DNA of 64,000 nt from Streptomyces sp. 1331.2 (GTDB lineage Bacteria > Actinomycetota > Actinomycetes > Streptomycetales > Streptomycetaceae): the NCBI RefSeq assembly GCF_900199205.1, contig NZ_OBMJ01000001.1, forward strand, positions 3,723,001-3,787,000, written 5' to 3'. Within the stretch, counting starts at the first letter, position 1. Every line of letters starts with the position of its first letter. Positions 19,703-28,561 of this stretch are shown here, piece after piece. Under the pieces are notes generated by a model. It saw only the letters and a list, made by a program, of their open reading frames with translations, had not been told where the DNA came from and did not search any database. Both the position numbers and the translations under genes were made by a program.

Positions 19703-20725
19703 TCACTTCAGGCGCTTGCCCGCGGAACGCAGCTGCTCGGCGGCCTCGACCACGCGGGCGGCCATGCCGGCCTCGGCGAGCTTGCCCCAGGTGCGCGGGT
19801 CGTAGGTGTTCTTCTTGCCGACCTCGCCGTCGACCTTCAGCACGCCGTCGTAGTTGGCGAACATGTGGCCGGCGACCGGGCGGGTGAAGGCGTACTGGGT
19901 GTCGGTGTCCAGGTTCATCTTCACGACGCCGTTCTCCAGCGCGGTGGCGATCTCCTCGGCGGTCGAGCCCGAGCCGCCGTGGAAGACGAAGTCGAACGGG
20001 TCGGTCTTGCCGTACTGCTTGCCGATCGCGTCCTGCAGCTCGCGCAGCAGCTCCGGCTTCAGCACGACGTTGCCCGGCTTGTACACGCCGTGCACGTTGC
20101 CGAACGAGGCGGCCAGCAGGTAGCGGCCCTTCTCGCCCAGGCCCAGCGCCTCGGCGGTGCGCACGGCGTCGTTGACGGTGGTGTACAGCTCGTCGTTGAT
20201 CTCGTGGGTGACGCCGTCCTCCTCGCCGCCGGTCGGGGTGATCTCGACCTCAAGGATGATCCGGGCGGCGGCTGCCTGGGCCAGCAGCTCCTGGGCGATG
20301 GCCAGGTTGTCCGACAGGGTCTCGGCGGAGCCGTCCCACATGTGCGACTGGAAGAGCGGGTTCTGGCCCTTGGCCACGCGCTCGGCGGAGACCGCCAACA
20401 GCGGGCGGACGTAGCCGTCCAGCTTGTCCTTCGGGCAGTGGTCGGTGTGCAGCGCGACGGTCACGTCGTACTTGGCGGCGACGATGTGGGCGAACTCGGC
20501 GAGCGCGACCGCGCCGGTCACCATGTCCTTGTTGTGCTGGCCGCCCAGGAACTCCGCGCCACCGGTCGAGATCTGGATGATGCCGTCGCTCTCGGCCTCG
20601 GCGAAACCACGCAGCGCGGCGTGCAGGGTCTGCGACGAGGTGACGTTGATGGCCGGGTAGGCGAACTTGCCCGCCTTGGCCCGGTCCAGCATCTCGTTGT
20701 AGACCTCGGGAGTTGCGATGGGCAT
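19703..20725 (-). CDS. fbaA: class II fructose-bisphosphate aldolase
   Basis: 340 aa. Zinc-dependent cleavage of fructose-1,6-bisphosphate in glycolysis and gluconeogenesis. Zinc ligands and active site are visible: VALHTDHCPKDKLD, LEVEITPTGGEEDG, ASFGNVHGVYKPG, and FHGGSGS for phosphate binding; C-terminal MNLDTDTQYAFTRP. Length and motifs fit the class IIA type. Monocistronic, ending at the shared terminator. Confidence 0.97.
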   Translation of the reverse strand: MPIATPEVYNEMLDRAKAGKFAYPAINVTSSQTLHAALRGFAEAESDGIIQISTGGAEFLGGQHNKDMVTGAVALAEFAHIVAAKYDVTVALHTDHCPKDKLDGYVRPLLAVSAERVAKGQNPLFQSHMWDGSAETLSDNLAIAQELLAQAAAARIILEVEITPTGGEEDGVTHEINDELYTTVNDAVRTAEALGLGEKGRYLLAASFGNVHGVYKPGNVVLKPELLRELQDAIGKQYGKTDPFDFVFHGGSGSTAEEIATALENGVVKMNLDTDTQYAFTRPVAGHMFANYDGVLKVDGEVGKKNTYDPRTWGKLAEAGMAARVVEAAEQLRSAGKRLK

Positions 20726-21122
20726 GCGATCCGCTCCTGTCGGGTTGCGGCGTACGGACGGTGCTGTCCGACGCTGTGTACGCCTTCGTGACGACTCCGG
20801 GCCGGCCCGCCGACGCGCGGCGTTGCGGTGTGGCTCTCCGGCACCAAGGTTCGAGGCGACCTGCGCGGACGGCCATGAGGGTGGTGGGCCGCCGCGGACC
20901 GGACGCCGGTGTCATCTTCCCAGACTCGTGCCCGCGGGTCAGCAGGAGCCCGCCTGTCGGAACGCCGTACGCTGCGGCCCGTCGGCCGCCGCCGACGGGT
21001 TCCGGCCAGGGCCCGTCGACCCGGTGCGCCCGCCCGCCCGCACCGGCACGCCCGCGAGGCGAGCACGTCCGCCGGCCAGGCACGCACGCCCGTCCGCAAG
21101 GTACGCCCGCTATCCTGCGCCC
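20726..21122. promoter_or_regulatory. divergent fbaA / dedA control region
   Basis: 397 bases with no convincing gene. At its right edge TATCCT (21111-21116) lies 6 bases before the GTG of the DedA gene, which is leaderless spacing. The promoter of fbaA must lie at the left; GGAGCGGATCGC on the minus strand gives its ribosome-binding site. Confidence 0.45.
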
Positions 21123-21842
21123 GTGGACTACAACCAGCTGGCCGTCAACCTGCTCGACGCCAAATCCCTGATCTCGTCCCTCGGCGCCATCGGGCTGATC
21201 GCGATCATCTTCGCGGAGACCGGCCTGCTGGTCGGCTTCTTCTTCCCGGGCGACTCGCTGCTGATCATCGCGGGCGTCGCCGCCTCGAACGCCGCCTCGT
21301 CGGTGCTCGGCGACGGTGCCAGGCTGCCGATCGCGGTCCTGCTCGTCGGCTGCCCGGTCGCGGCGATCGCCGGTGCCCAGTTGGGGCACCTGATCGGTGC
21401 CAAGGTCGGACCGAAGATGTTCGACAAGCCCGACTCGAAGATCTTCCGTCGCGACTTCGTGGTGAAGGCGGAGGAGTACTTCAACAAGTTCGGCTCCGGC
21501 AAGGCCGTGGTGCTGGCCCGCTTCATGCCGGTCGTCCGCACCTTCCTGAACCCGGTGGCCGGCACCCTGGAGATGCCCGCCCGGACCTTCTTCGTGTGGA
21601 ACGTCGTCGGCGGCGTGCTCTGGACCGAGTCCATGCTGCTGATCGGCTACTTCTTCGGCGAGGCGCTCGCCCCGGTGATCGACAAGTACCTGATCCCGGC
21701 GGCGCTGCTGATCGTGCTGCTGTCGATCTCGCCGATCCTGATCGAGGTCATGCGCGAGCGCAAGAAGAAGAAGGCGGGCGGCGCCGGGAGCGTCGAGGAG
21801 GCGCCGGCGCAGACCGGAAGCGGCCGGCACCGGCGGGGCTGA
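21123..21842 (+). CDS. DedA-family membrane protein
   Basis: 239 aa from GTG 21123, probably leaderless. DedA/VTT-type integral membrane protein: IIFAETGLLVGFFFPGDSLL with the signature E and FxPGD, re-entrant segment, then FFNKFGSGKAVVLARFMPVVRTFLNPVAGTLEMP with the conserved R-F-x-P-x-(V)RTF, and two C-terminal TM helices. DedA proteins act in lipid (undecaprenyl-phosphate or phospholipid) translocation and membrane homeostasis. A Lys/Arg-rich cytoplasmic tail ends the protein. Monocistronic with a terminator that contains parS. Confidence 0.93.
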   Translation: MDYNQLAVNLLDAKSLISSLGAIGLIAIIFAETGLLVGFFFPGDSLLIIAGVAASNAASSVLGDGARLPIAVLLVGCPVAAIAGAQLGHLIGAKVGPKMFDKPDSKIFRRDFVVKAEEYFNKFGSGKAVVLARFMPVVRTFLNPVAGTLEMPARTFFVWNVVGGVLWTESMLLIGYFFGEALAPVIDKYLIPAALLIVLLSISPILIEVMRERKKKKAGGAGSVEEAPAQTGSGRHRRG

Positions 21843-21851
21843 GCCCTGCCG

Positions 21852-21912
21852 ACGCCGAAGGGCCGGGTCCGTGCCACGTGTTTCACGTGAAACGGACCCG
21901 GCCCTTCGGCGT
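21852..21912. terminator. 21-bp-stem terminator with parS in its loop
   Basis: Perfect stem 21852-21872 with 21892-21912 (ACGCCGAAGGGCC...GGCCCTTCGGCGT), loop 19 bases. It lies between convergent dedA-type and pyrE genes and can end transcription from both sides. Confidence 0.85.
21880..21893. promoter_or_regulatory. parS: parS site (ParB binding)
   Basis: Perfect 14-bp palindrome GTTTCACGTGAAAC, identical to the ParB-binding parS consensus of Streptomyces. ParB loads here for chromosome segregation and origin compaction. In S. coelicolor parS copies cluster within a few hundred kb of oriC, so the window is probably origin-proximal. The palindrome occupies the loop and two stem bases of a terminator hairpin. 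Confidence 0.93.
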
Positions 21913-21954
21913 TCGTTCTCGGCGTTCGTTCTCTCGGCGCCGTCGTCCGTGCGG

Positions 21955-22491
21955 TCAGAGGCCCAGGTCGTCCAGGGTGTACGCGGTCACGTACTCCAGG
22001 CCCTGCTCCTGCACGGCGGCCGCGCCGCCGCGCTCCACGATCACCGCGACGCCGACCACGTCGGCGCCCGCCTCGCGCAGCGCCTCGACGGCGGTCAGCA
22101 CCGAACCGCCGGTGGTGGAGGTGTCCTCGACGGCCAGCACCCGGCGGCCCTTCACCTCCGGACCCTCGATCCGGCGCTGCAGGCCGTGCGCCTTGCCGGC
22201 CTTGCGGACCACGAAGGCGTCCAGCTTCTGTCCACGCGCGGCGGCGGCGTGCAGCATCGAGGCGGCCACCGGGTCGGCACCCAGGGTCAGACCGCCGACG
22301 GCGTCGTACTCCAGGTGCGAGGTGGCGTCCAGCATCACCCGGCCCACCAGCGGGGCGGCCTCGCCGTCCAGGGTGATCCGGCGCAGGTCGACGTAGTAGT
22401 CGGCCTCCTTGCCGGAGGAGAGGGTGACCTTGCCGTGCACGACGGCCTTGTCCTTGATCTGTGCCAGCAGGGCGTCGCGGTCGTTGCTCAT
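21955..22491 (-). CDS. pyrE: orotate phosphoribosyltransferase
   Basis: 178 aa. Pyrimidine synthesis: orotate + PRPP to OMP. The PRPP-binding loop is seen as VLAVEDTSTTGGSVLTAVEALREAG, and the flexible-loop region as KAGKAHGLQRRIEG. N-terminus LLAQIKDKAVVHGKVTLSSGKEADYYVDLRR is typical. The actinobacterial short form. 44 bases separate its start from the next minus-strand gene, so it may be cotranscribed with it. Confidence 0.96.
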   Translation of the reverse strand: MSNDRDALLAQIKDKAVVHGKVTLSSGKEADYYVDLRRITLDGEAAPLVGRVMLDATSHLEYDAVGGLTLGADPVAASMLHAAAARGQKLDAFVVRKAGKAHGLQRRIEGPEVKGRRVLAVEDTSTTGGSVLTAVEALREAGADVVGVAVIVERGGAAAVQEQGLEYVTAYTLDDLGL

Positions 22492-22535
22492 GAGCGTTCA
22501 GTCTAGGGCCTGCGCCCGCTCACGGCGCCCGGACC

Positions 22536-23591
22536 CTAACGGCGGCGCAGGGCCCTGACCAGGACGACGGCCCCGCCCAGCAGGGCCACCGAGCCACCGA
22601 TCACCCACGGCACCGCGCTGCGGCCGCCGGTGCCCGGCACCACGATCCCGCCCGCCTCGCCGCCCCAGCGGGACGCCGCCCGGGCCCGCGCGCTACGGGC
22701 CGGCAGCGCCGGGGCGTACGGGCCGCGCGGCGGGGCGTGGTCCACCTCCTCGGCGGACCGGCCGACGATGCTGCGGCGCACCGGGCCGGTGAGCACCGGC
22801 TCCTCCTCGTAGGTGAAGAAGGACTCGGTGGGGAGCTCCTCGGCGACGCCCTCCGGGTCGTCGGCCTTCGCGGCTGCGTCGTTCTCGGCCGCGTCCCCGT
22901 CTACGTCCCCGTCCTCGTCCTCGTCCTCGTCGTCGGCGGCGGAGCCGGTGGGCAGGCCGAAGCGTTCGGCGTCCGCGTCGGAGAAGGCGATCAGGTCGGA
23001 GAGGTCGTCGTCCAGGTCGTCGCCGGGCTGGTCCTGGCGGTCCTCGATGAAGATCACCCCGGCGTCCGTGCCGCTCTCCGCGGCGGCGTCCGACTCGGTC
23101 TCGGTGTCGGTCTCGGTCTCGGTGTCCTCGTCCTGCTCCGGCTCGCCCTCGGGGGCGGCCAGGGCGGCGGCGAACCGGTCCAGCAGACGGCGGCCGGTAG
23201 CGGCGAGGGTCTCTCCGTCGAACTCGGTCAGCCGGCCGGTCGCACTCAGGTCGCCGGTGAAGCGGATGACGGCGGTGCCGTCCTCGGTGCCGTCCGCGAC
23301 GCTGACCCGGACGGTGGCGGTCGCCTCGCCGCTGCCCCGGGCCTCCTCGCCCTCGGCCAGCACGGTCAGCACGCCCTCCCGGCCCTCGATCAGCGACAGC
23401 ACGCCCTTGTACGTGATCGTGGAGCCGCCGATCCGCAGCTTCAGTCGGCCGCCGATCTCCTCGGCGGGCCCGGCCCCGACCGCGGCCGGCTCGGTGCTCA
23501 GCCCCGGCACACTCCGCGCCAGCAGCGCCGGATCCTGCAAGGCCTGCCGCACCAGCTCGGCGGACATCGGGACGACAACCTCATGCTCCAT
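22536..23591 (-). CDS. tail-anchored CoxG/SRPBCC-domain protein with acidic linker
   Basis: 351 aa. Residues 1-150 read as a CoxG-type SRPBCC domain (MEHEVVVPMSAELVRQALQDP, LLARSVPGLS, IGGRLKLRIGGSTITYKGVLSL, GDLSATGRLTEFDGETL). A linker from ~155 to ~255 is extremely Asp/Glu-rich, with Thr-Glu and Asp-Glu runs. The end (325-345) is a single hydrophobic helix followed by RALRRR, so the CoxG domain should be tethered to the inner face of the membrane. CoxG proteins recruit Mo-CO dehydrogenase-like enzymes to the membrane via a quinone/lipid pocket, but no cox genes are near. Function unknown. Confidence 0.7.
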   Translation of the reverse strand: MEHEVVVPMSAELVRQALQDPALLARSVPGLSTEPAAVGAGPAEEIGGRLKLRIGGSTITYKGVLSLIEGREGVLTVLAEGEEARGSGEATATVRVSVADGTEDGTAVIRFTGDLSATGRLTEFDGETLAATGRRLLDRFAAALAAPEGEPEQDEDTETETDTETESDAAAESGTDAGVIFIEDRQDQPGDDLDDDLSDLIAFSDADAERFGLPTGSAADDEDEDEDGDVDGDAAENDAAAKADDPEGVAEELPTESFFTYEEEPVLTGPVRRSIVGRSAEEVDHAPPRGPYAPALPARSARARAASRWGGEAGGIVVPGTGGRSAVPWVIGGSVALLGGAVVLVRALRRR

Positions 23592-23814
23592 GGCACGGAG
23601 CCTACCGATCCGATCCCGCCCGGTCCCTACCCACCACCACCCGACTTTCCCGCCCCGGCCACCCCGCCACCGCCGTGAGCCGAGCCCGGCTGCTCAAGGG
23701 CCTCTCTTCGGACCCCGTCGCCTCTTTCCGGGGGCCCCACCCCACCCGGCCCCCGGGCGGGCACCCACTCGCACCCGGTGACGGCCTCCACCAGCTTCCG
23801 CGTTCCTCCGGCGC

Positions 23815-25506
23815 TCAGCGCGGCCCGAGGAGGGTGAGGGCGGCCGGGGGCCGGGTGGGGCGAAGGGCGGTCAGGCGGGCGGCGGAGGCGCGGAGGGTGT
23901 CGGGGGTGAGGGCGCGGGGGGCCGGGGCGTCGGGGGCGAGGGTGAGCGGCGGGCTGGTGGCGGCGGCGAGGAGGAAGTTCTGGGCGGTGTCCGGCGGGCC
24001 GGGGCGGCAGGAGCCGGTGGCGCTGCCGGGGACGGCGTACGGGGTGGTCTGCAGCCCCGCCGTCCGCAGGCCGGACTCGATCTGCCAGAGGCCGTCCAGG
24101 TCACCCGGCCCACCCGTCTCGTCCGGGTCGCTCCCGGCCCGGACGGCGATCCGCCCGCCGGGGGAGAGCACCCGGGCGGCGAGCCCGTAGAACTCCTGGG
24201 AGTGGAACGTGACCGGCCCGCCGTCGGCCGGTGCCGGGAGGTCGGCGAGCACCACGTCGTACGGCCCGTCGCCGCCGTCGGAGACACCCGTGCTGCCGCC
24301 CGCGTTCGCGTCGCGCAGCCAGGCCAGCGGATCGGCGGCGGTGGTGCGTACCCGGGGGTCGTCGAGGGAGTGGCCGCCGAGGGCGGCGAGGCCGGGGTCG
24401 GTGCGGGCGAGGCGCGGGAGGGCGGCGTCGGCGTCGACCAGCCGGACGGAACGCACGCCCCGGTGCCGCAGCACCTCCCGCAGGGCGAGGCCGTCGCCGC
24501 CGCCGAGGAGCAGGACGCGGGCGTCGGGGCCGTCGGCCATGGCCGGGTGGACCAGTCCCTCGCTGCCCCGGTACTCGTCGGGCCCGCAGACCGCGAGCCG
24601 TCCGTCCAGGTAGAGCCGGAGCGGGCCCTCGGCGGGGCCGGTGAGCACGATCTCCTGGTGCCGGCTGCGGGTGGCGTAGCGGACCTGGTCGCCGTAGAGG
24701 GCGTGCCGGGCGGCGCGTTCGACCGCGTCGGAGCCGGCCGCGGCCGCGGCGAGCACGGCGAGGACGAGCAGGCAGCCGCCCCAGAGCAGCCGTCGTATCC
24801 GCGGGGCGGGCTCCTCCCGGAAGAGCCAGAGCACCACGGCGGCGCCGGCGACGGCGTTGACGGCGCCGGTGAGGAGCGCGCCGTCGCCGGGGCCGAGCGC
24901 GGGCAGGAGCAGGAACGGGAAGGCGAGGCCGCCGATCAGTGCGCCCACGTAGTCGGCGGCGAAGAGGTCGGCCGCGGCGCGTCCGGCGTCCTCGCGCCGG
25001 ATCCGCTGGATGAGGGTCATCAGCAGGGGGATCTCGGCGCCGATGAGGATGCCGATCAGGCAGGTGAGGCCGACCATCGCGGGCTGGCAGCGGCCGAGCC
25101 AGGCCCAGCAGGAGTAGAGGGCGAGGACGGAGAGTCCACCGGTGAGCGCGAGTGCGCATTCGACCAGGGCGAAGGCGGTGGCGGGTCGGCGGGTGAGGCG
25201 CTTGGCGAGCAGTGAGCCGAGGCCCATCGCGAACACCATGACGGAGAGCACGACGGAGGTCTGGGTGACGGCGTCCCCGAGCAGGTAGTCGCCGAGCGCG
25301 ACGAGTTCGAGCTCGTAGACCAGTCCGCAGGCCGCGCAGACGAACGCGGCCAGCAGGACGGTCAGGCGGGCGAGCCGGGGGCGGGAGCGCAGCCGGGAGC
25401 GACGGCGGGCGGGCAGTGGGGTGAGGCCGTGCCCGGGCCTGGGTGGGGTGCCGTCGTCGAGGTCCACTCGCGGGCGTGCGGGCGGACCGGCCGGATGGTT
25501 GATCAC
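23815..25506 (-). CDS. membrane-embedded spermidine synthase-like protein
   Basis: 563 aa from GTG 25506; TTG 25512 is the other option. About seven to eight TM helices (residues 48-260; for example VVLSVMVFAMGLGSLLA and GLTCLIGILIGAEIPLLM) precede a Rossmann-like aminopropyltransferase domain. Nucleotide-binding loop VLLLGGGDGLALREVLRH (335-339 GGGDG) and RLVDADAALPRLAR are seen, as is the DE-x-Y-x-E-x-L-x-HPAM gate. The acidic motif reads VLADLPAPADGG: the first Asp is kept, but the usual second Asp of DxxDP is Ala. Fused membrane forms are common in actinobacteria; the substrate is uncertain. Confidence 0.8.
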   Translation of the reverse strand: MINHPAGPPARPRVDLDDGTPPRPGHGLTPLPARRRSRLRSRPRLARLTVLLAAFVCAACGLVYELELVALGDYLLGDAVTQTSVVLSVMVFAMGLGSLLAKRLTRRPATAFALVECALALTGGLSVLALYSCWAWLGRCQPAMVGLTCLIGILIGAEIPLLMTLIQRIRREDAGRAAADLFAADYVGALIGGLAFPFLLLPALGPGDGALLTGAVNAVAGAAVVLWLFREEPAPRIRRLLWGGCLLVLAVLAAAAAGSDAVERAARHALYGDQVRYATRSRHQEIVLTGPAEGPLRLYLDGRLAVCGPDEYRGSEGLVHPAMADGPDARVLLLGGGDGLALREVLRHRGVRSVRLVDADAALPRLARTDPGLAALGGHSLDDPRVRTTAADPLAWLRDANAGGSTGVSDGGDGPYDVVLADLPAPADGGPVTFHSQEFYGLAARVLSPGGRIAVRAGSDPDETGGPGDLDGLWQIESGLRTAGLQTTPYAVPGSATGSCRPGPPDTAQNFLLAAATSPPLTLAPDAPAPRALTPDTLRASAARLTALRPTRPPAALTLLGPR

Positions 25507-25660
25507 GAACAAACGCTAGGGGACGTGCGGGAGGGATGGCTGCGCCCATCCGACGGACAGCGTGCGACGTCGGGTTGACGAACCGTTCCTGCGTGCGATT
25601 CTCCGGCCGATGCTTGGCAGCGTATGGACGGATCGGTGGTTCCGCCCGGGCCGTCGGGGG

Positions 25661-26191
25661 TCATGCCCCCGACGCCACGAGCGAGGAGCGGGTGCACACC
25701 AGCTGCCCCTCCTGGGGGTAGGCGTGCCAGGTCCGCCAGAGCAGCCGGTCCTGCCCGCCCTGGGTGACCAGCGCGGTGAAGGCGCTCGGGTCGCCCGGGA
25801 AGACTCCGGCGAGGCCCCGCGGGTGCCCTTCGACCAGGGCCAGCAGTTCCTGGGCGCGGGCCGCGAAGTCGTGCGGCGGCAGCGCCTCGATCCGGGCGGC
25901 GAACTCGTACTCCCAGCCGCCGACCTGTTTGGCCACCCGGGCCGGCAGCGGGGTGCGGCGGCCGGGCAGGCAGGCGACGGTCTCCAGGCACCGGCCGGGG
26001 CCGGCGTCGATCACCACCTGGTGCGAGGCGCCCAGCAGCCGCAGCTGGAGGGTGCCGGGCGTGTCCGGACGGCCGCCTCCGTCGAGTCTCAGGTCGCGGA
26101 CCGCGAGAGCGGGCAGGGGGTCGCCGCCGAGGCACCAGGCGAGGTCACCGGCGCGGGTGTCCGTGTAGGAGGTCTGCAGTGTGGTGAGCAT
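25661..26191 (-). CDS. DUF2617 family protein
   Basis: 176 aa. N-terminus MLTTLQTSYTDTRAGDLAWCLGGDPLPAL is characteristic of DUF2617; the rest contains QLRLLGASHQVVIDAG, WEYEFAARIEALP and LLWRTWHAYPQEGQLVCTRS. Function unknown. It is commonly next to the spermidine-synthase-like gene in Streptomyces (from memory), and here the two are 154 bases apart on one strand. Confidence 0.7.
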   Translation of the reverse strand: MLTTLQTSYTDTRAGDLAWCLGGDPLPALAVRDLRLDGGGRPDTPGTLQLRLLGASHQVVIDAGPGRCLETVACLPGRRTPLPARVAKQVGGWEYEFAARIEALPPHDFAARAQELLALVEGHPRGLAGVFPGDPSAFTALVTQGGQDRLLWRTWHAYPQEGQLVCTRSSLVASGA

Positions 26192-26692
26192 GCTCGGCTC
26201 CGCGTTTCAGCTCCGTGCGCGCCCGCCGAGCAGCATCGAGTAGGCCTAGGCGATGGCGAGGCTGTTCGTGGCTGTGCGGCCCTGGGCGCGGCCGACCGTG
26301 GAAGGAAGGATTCCGGCTGGAGATTCAGCAGCAGAGAAGCACGAATGCGCCGGGTCCGCCGGTGATTTACCCATCTTTGTCAAGCATTCACCGTTTCGAG
26401 CACACCTGCTTCCCGGGTCTGATCGACCCGGTGTGCGACTCTGCACAGCGCGCGCCCCTACCACCGGGTCGCGCGCCGTGCGCGCCGGTCGTGCGCCCTC
26501 TGTGCGCATCACGCGCCGCCGCCCTCCGCACACGGGGTGCGGAGGGCGGTCGGGGAGTGCCGGACGGGCCGTCCGTCCTGCCTCGGGAGCAGCAAACCGG
26601 CAAGCGGGTCAGGTGAGTTGATGATCCGTCAGAACATGTGTCGGGCGGTTCATGCTGCTGTTCGAAGGGCGTGAAGGGGGGCGCGCGGCCCC
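26192..26692. other. 500-base intergenic region, no gene seen
   Basis: Region of mixed GC upstream of the DUF2617 gene. The minus strand carries an isolated TTGACA (about 26375), but no -10 hexamer at proper spacing. Short open frames on both strands lack codon bias, ribosome-binding sites and recognisable sequence. Confidence 0.5.
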
Positions 26693-27853
26693 TCAAAGGC
26701 GCTGCAACCGGTCCACGGCCTCCTGGAGGACGTCGTCCCTTTTGCAGAAAGTGAAGCGGACCAGGCTACGGCCGGCGTCCGGGTCGTCGTAGAACACCGC
26801 GTTCGGGATGGCGACGACGCCGCAGCGCTCCGGCAGGGCGCGGCAGAACTCGATGCCGTCCTTCTCGCCGAGCGGGGTGATGTCGGTGGTGACGAAGTAG
26901 GTGCCCTGGGGGGTGAACGCCCGGAATCCGGCTGCGGTGAGGCCGTCGACCAGCAGGTCGCGCTTGCGGTGGAGGTCCGCGCGGAAACCGTCGAAGTAGG
27001 CGTCGGGCAGCCGCAGCGCCTCGGCGACGGCGTACTGGAAGGGGCCGGCGCTGACGTAGGTGAGGTACTGCTTCGCGGTGCGGACGGCCGAGACCAGGGC
27101 CGGGGTCGCGGTGACCCAGCCGACCTTCCAGCCGGTGAAGGAGAAGGTCTTGCCGGCCGAGGAGATGGTGACGGTCCGCTCGCGCATGCCGGGCAGGGCG
27201 GCGATCGGGTGGTGGGTGGTGCCGAAGACCAGGTGCTCGTAGACCTCGTCGGTGACCACCAGCAGGTCGTGCTCGACGGCGAGGGCGGCGACGGCGGCCA
27301 GCTCCTCGGCGGTGAGGACGGTGCCGGTCGGGTTGTGCGGGGTGTTGAGCAGCAGGAGGCGGGTGCGCGGGGTGATCAGCGCACGCAGCTCGTCGAGGTC
27401 GGGGCGGAAGGCCGGGGCCCGGAGGGTGAGCGGGACGCGGGTGGCGCCGGCCATCGCGATGCAGGCGGCGTAGGAGTCGTAGAAGGGCTCCAGGGCGATG
27501 ACCTCGTCCCCGGGTTCCAGCAGGGCCAACAGGGTGGCGGCGATCGCCTCGGTGGCGCCGGCGGTGACCAGGACCTCGGCGTCCGGGTCGTAGCTCAGGC
27601 CGTGGAAGCGCTGCTGGTGCTCGGCGATCGCGGTGCGCAGCTCCGGGATGCCGGGGCCGGGCGGGTACTGGTTGCCGCGGCCCTCGCGCAGCGCCCGTAC
27701 GGCGGCCTCGCGGACTTCCTCGGGTCCGTCGGTGTCCGGAAAGCCCTGGCCGAGGTTGATCGATCCGGTGGCCGTGGCCAGGGCGGACATCTCGGCGAAG
27801 ATCGTCGTGCCCATCCCGGCCAGTCGGCGGTTCAACAGCGGCCTCGTACCCAT
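26693..27853 (-). CDS. PLP-dependent class I/II aminotransferase
   Basis: 386 aa. Fold type I aminotransferase closest in pattern to kynurenine/N-succinyl-diaminopimelate aminotransferases: INLGQGFPDTDGPEEV, NQYPPGPGIPELRTAIAEHQ, VTAGATEAIAATLLALLEPGDEVI, NTPHNPTGTVLTAEEL, TDEVYEHLVF, and the PLP lysine in SSAGKTFSFTGWKVGW; substrate-carboxylate Arg in LVRFTFCK. The exact donor and acceptor are uncertain. A strong hairpin lies between it and the upstream YbjN gene, so it has its own promoter. Confidence 0.9.
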   Translation of the reverse strand: MGTRPLLNRRLAGMGTTIFAEMSALATATGSINLGQGFPDTDGPEEVREAAVRALREGRGNQYPPGPGIPELRTAIAEHQQRFHGLSYDPDAEVLVTAGATEAIAATLLALLEPGDEVIALEPFYDSYAACIAMAGATRVPLTLRAPAFRPDLDELRALITPRTRLLLLNTPHNPTGTVLTAEELAAVAALAVEHDLLVVTDEVYEHLVFGTTHHPIAALPGMRERTVTISSAGKTFSFTGWKVGWVTATPALVSAVRTAKQYLTYVSAGPFQYAVAEALRLPDAYFDGFRADLHRKRDLLVDGLTAAGFRAFTPQGTYFVTTDITPLGEKDGIEFCRALPERCGVVAIPNAVFYDDPDAGRSLVRFTFCKRDDVLQEAVDRLQRL

Positions 27854-27912
27854 TGCGGCTCCTCACGCGTCGTCGTCGCGCCCATCCTGGGACAGCCGGT
27901 GGCCGGGGACAA

Positions 27913-27953
27913 GAACGGCCCGCCACCCGCGGGTGCGGGGTGGCGGGCCGTTC
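27913..27953 (-). terminator. terminator of the YbjN gene
   Basis: 16-bp perfect stem (27913-27928 with 27938-27953, GAACGGCCCGCCACCC and its complement) and 9-base loop, 51 bases after the YbjN stop. Confidence 0.85.
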
Positions 27954-28003
27954 CGGGAGGTGCCGGACGGTGCCGGGAGGCTCCGGGGGGTTCCGGGGCC
28001 GGA

Positions 28004-28561
28004 TCAGGCCTCGTCGGTGCCCTCGGTGCTCTCGCCGTCCTCGCCCTCGATCTCGTCCTGCAGGCCCAGGCGCTCGACCATCCACTGCTCGAAGCCGACC
28101 GCGGCCTGGGTCCAGTTGGCGGTGGTGGTCACGAAGTAGTCCAGGTTGACGCCGGCGCCGACGATCATCTGGGCCTCGCCGATCAGGCGGACCACGCCGT
28201 CCTCGTGGGTGTGGGTGTAGACCTTGGGCCAAAGGGTCTCGCGGTTCCACTCGTCGATCAGGTCGAGGATCTCGCCCTTCTTCTCCAGCGGGTACGCGCG
28301 GTCGTAGAAGGCGCGCACCGCGAAGAGCTCCTTCTGCTCGCCGCGGAACATGTAGTAGACGCGGAAGCCCTCCCAGGGGGCGGTGAGGTCGCCCTCCTCG
28401 TCCACGACGTGCTTGAGCTGCATCTGGTCGAGCAGCTGGGTGACCAGGCCCTGGTCCGGGACGATGATCGGCGGCGGGCCGGCCGGTCGGCCACCCTGGC
28501 CGCCGGGCTGGCCGCCCTGGGGTACGCCGAAGGAGGGGATGGACGACGGGTCGATGCTCAT
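28004..28561 (-). CDS. YbjN domain protein
   Basis: 185 aa from ATG 28561 (GAGGA 5 bases upstream; ATG 28573 overlaps that site and is unlikely). Gly/Pro-rich N-terminal 35 residues are followed by a YbjN/type III secretion chaperone-like domain: LVTQLLDQMQLKHVVDEEGDL, FRVYYMFRGEQKELFAVRAFYDR, ILDLIDEWNRETLWPKVYTH, VRLIGEAQMIVGAGV. An acidic tail (DEIEGEDGESTEGTDEA) ends it. YbjN proteins are small cytosolic helper proteins of unclear role, possibly chaperones. Confidence 0.85.
   Translation of the reverse strand: MSIDPSSIPSFGVPQGGQPGGQGGRPAGPPPIIVPDQGLVTQLLDQMQLKHVVDEEGDLTAPWEGFRVYYMFRGEQKELFAVRAFYDRAYPLEKKGEILDLIDEWNRETLWPKVYTHTHEDGVVRLIGEAQMIVGAGVNLDYFVTTTANWTQAAVGFEQWMVERLGLQDEIEGEDGESTEGTDEA

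Noticed and set aside
26246..26533. 95-codon minus-strand frame in the 500-base gap
   Set aside because: No ribosome-binding site, no bias, no recognisable sequence.
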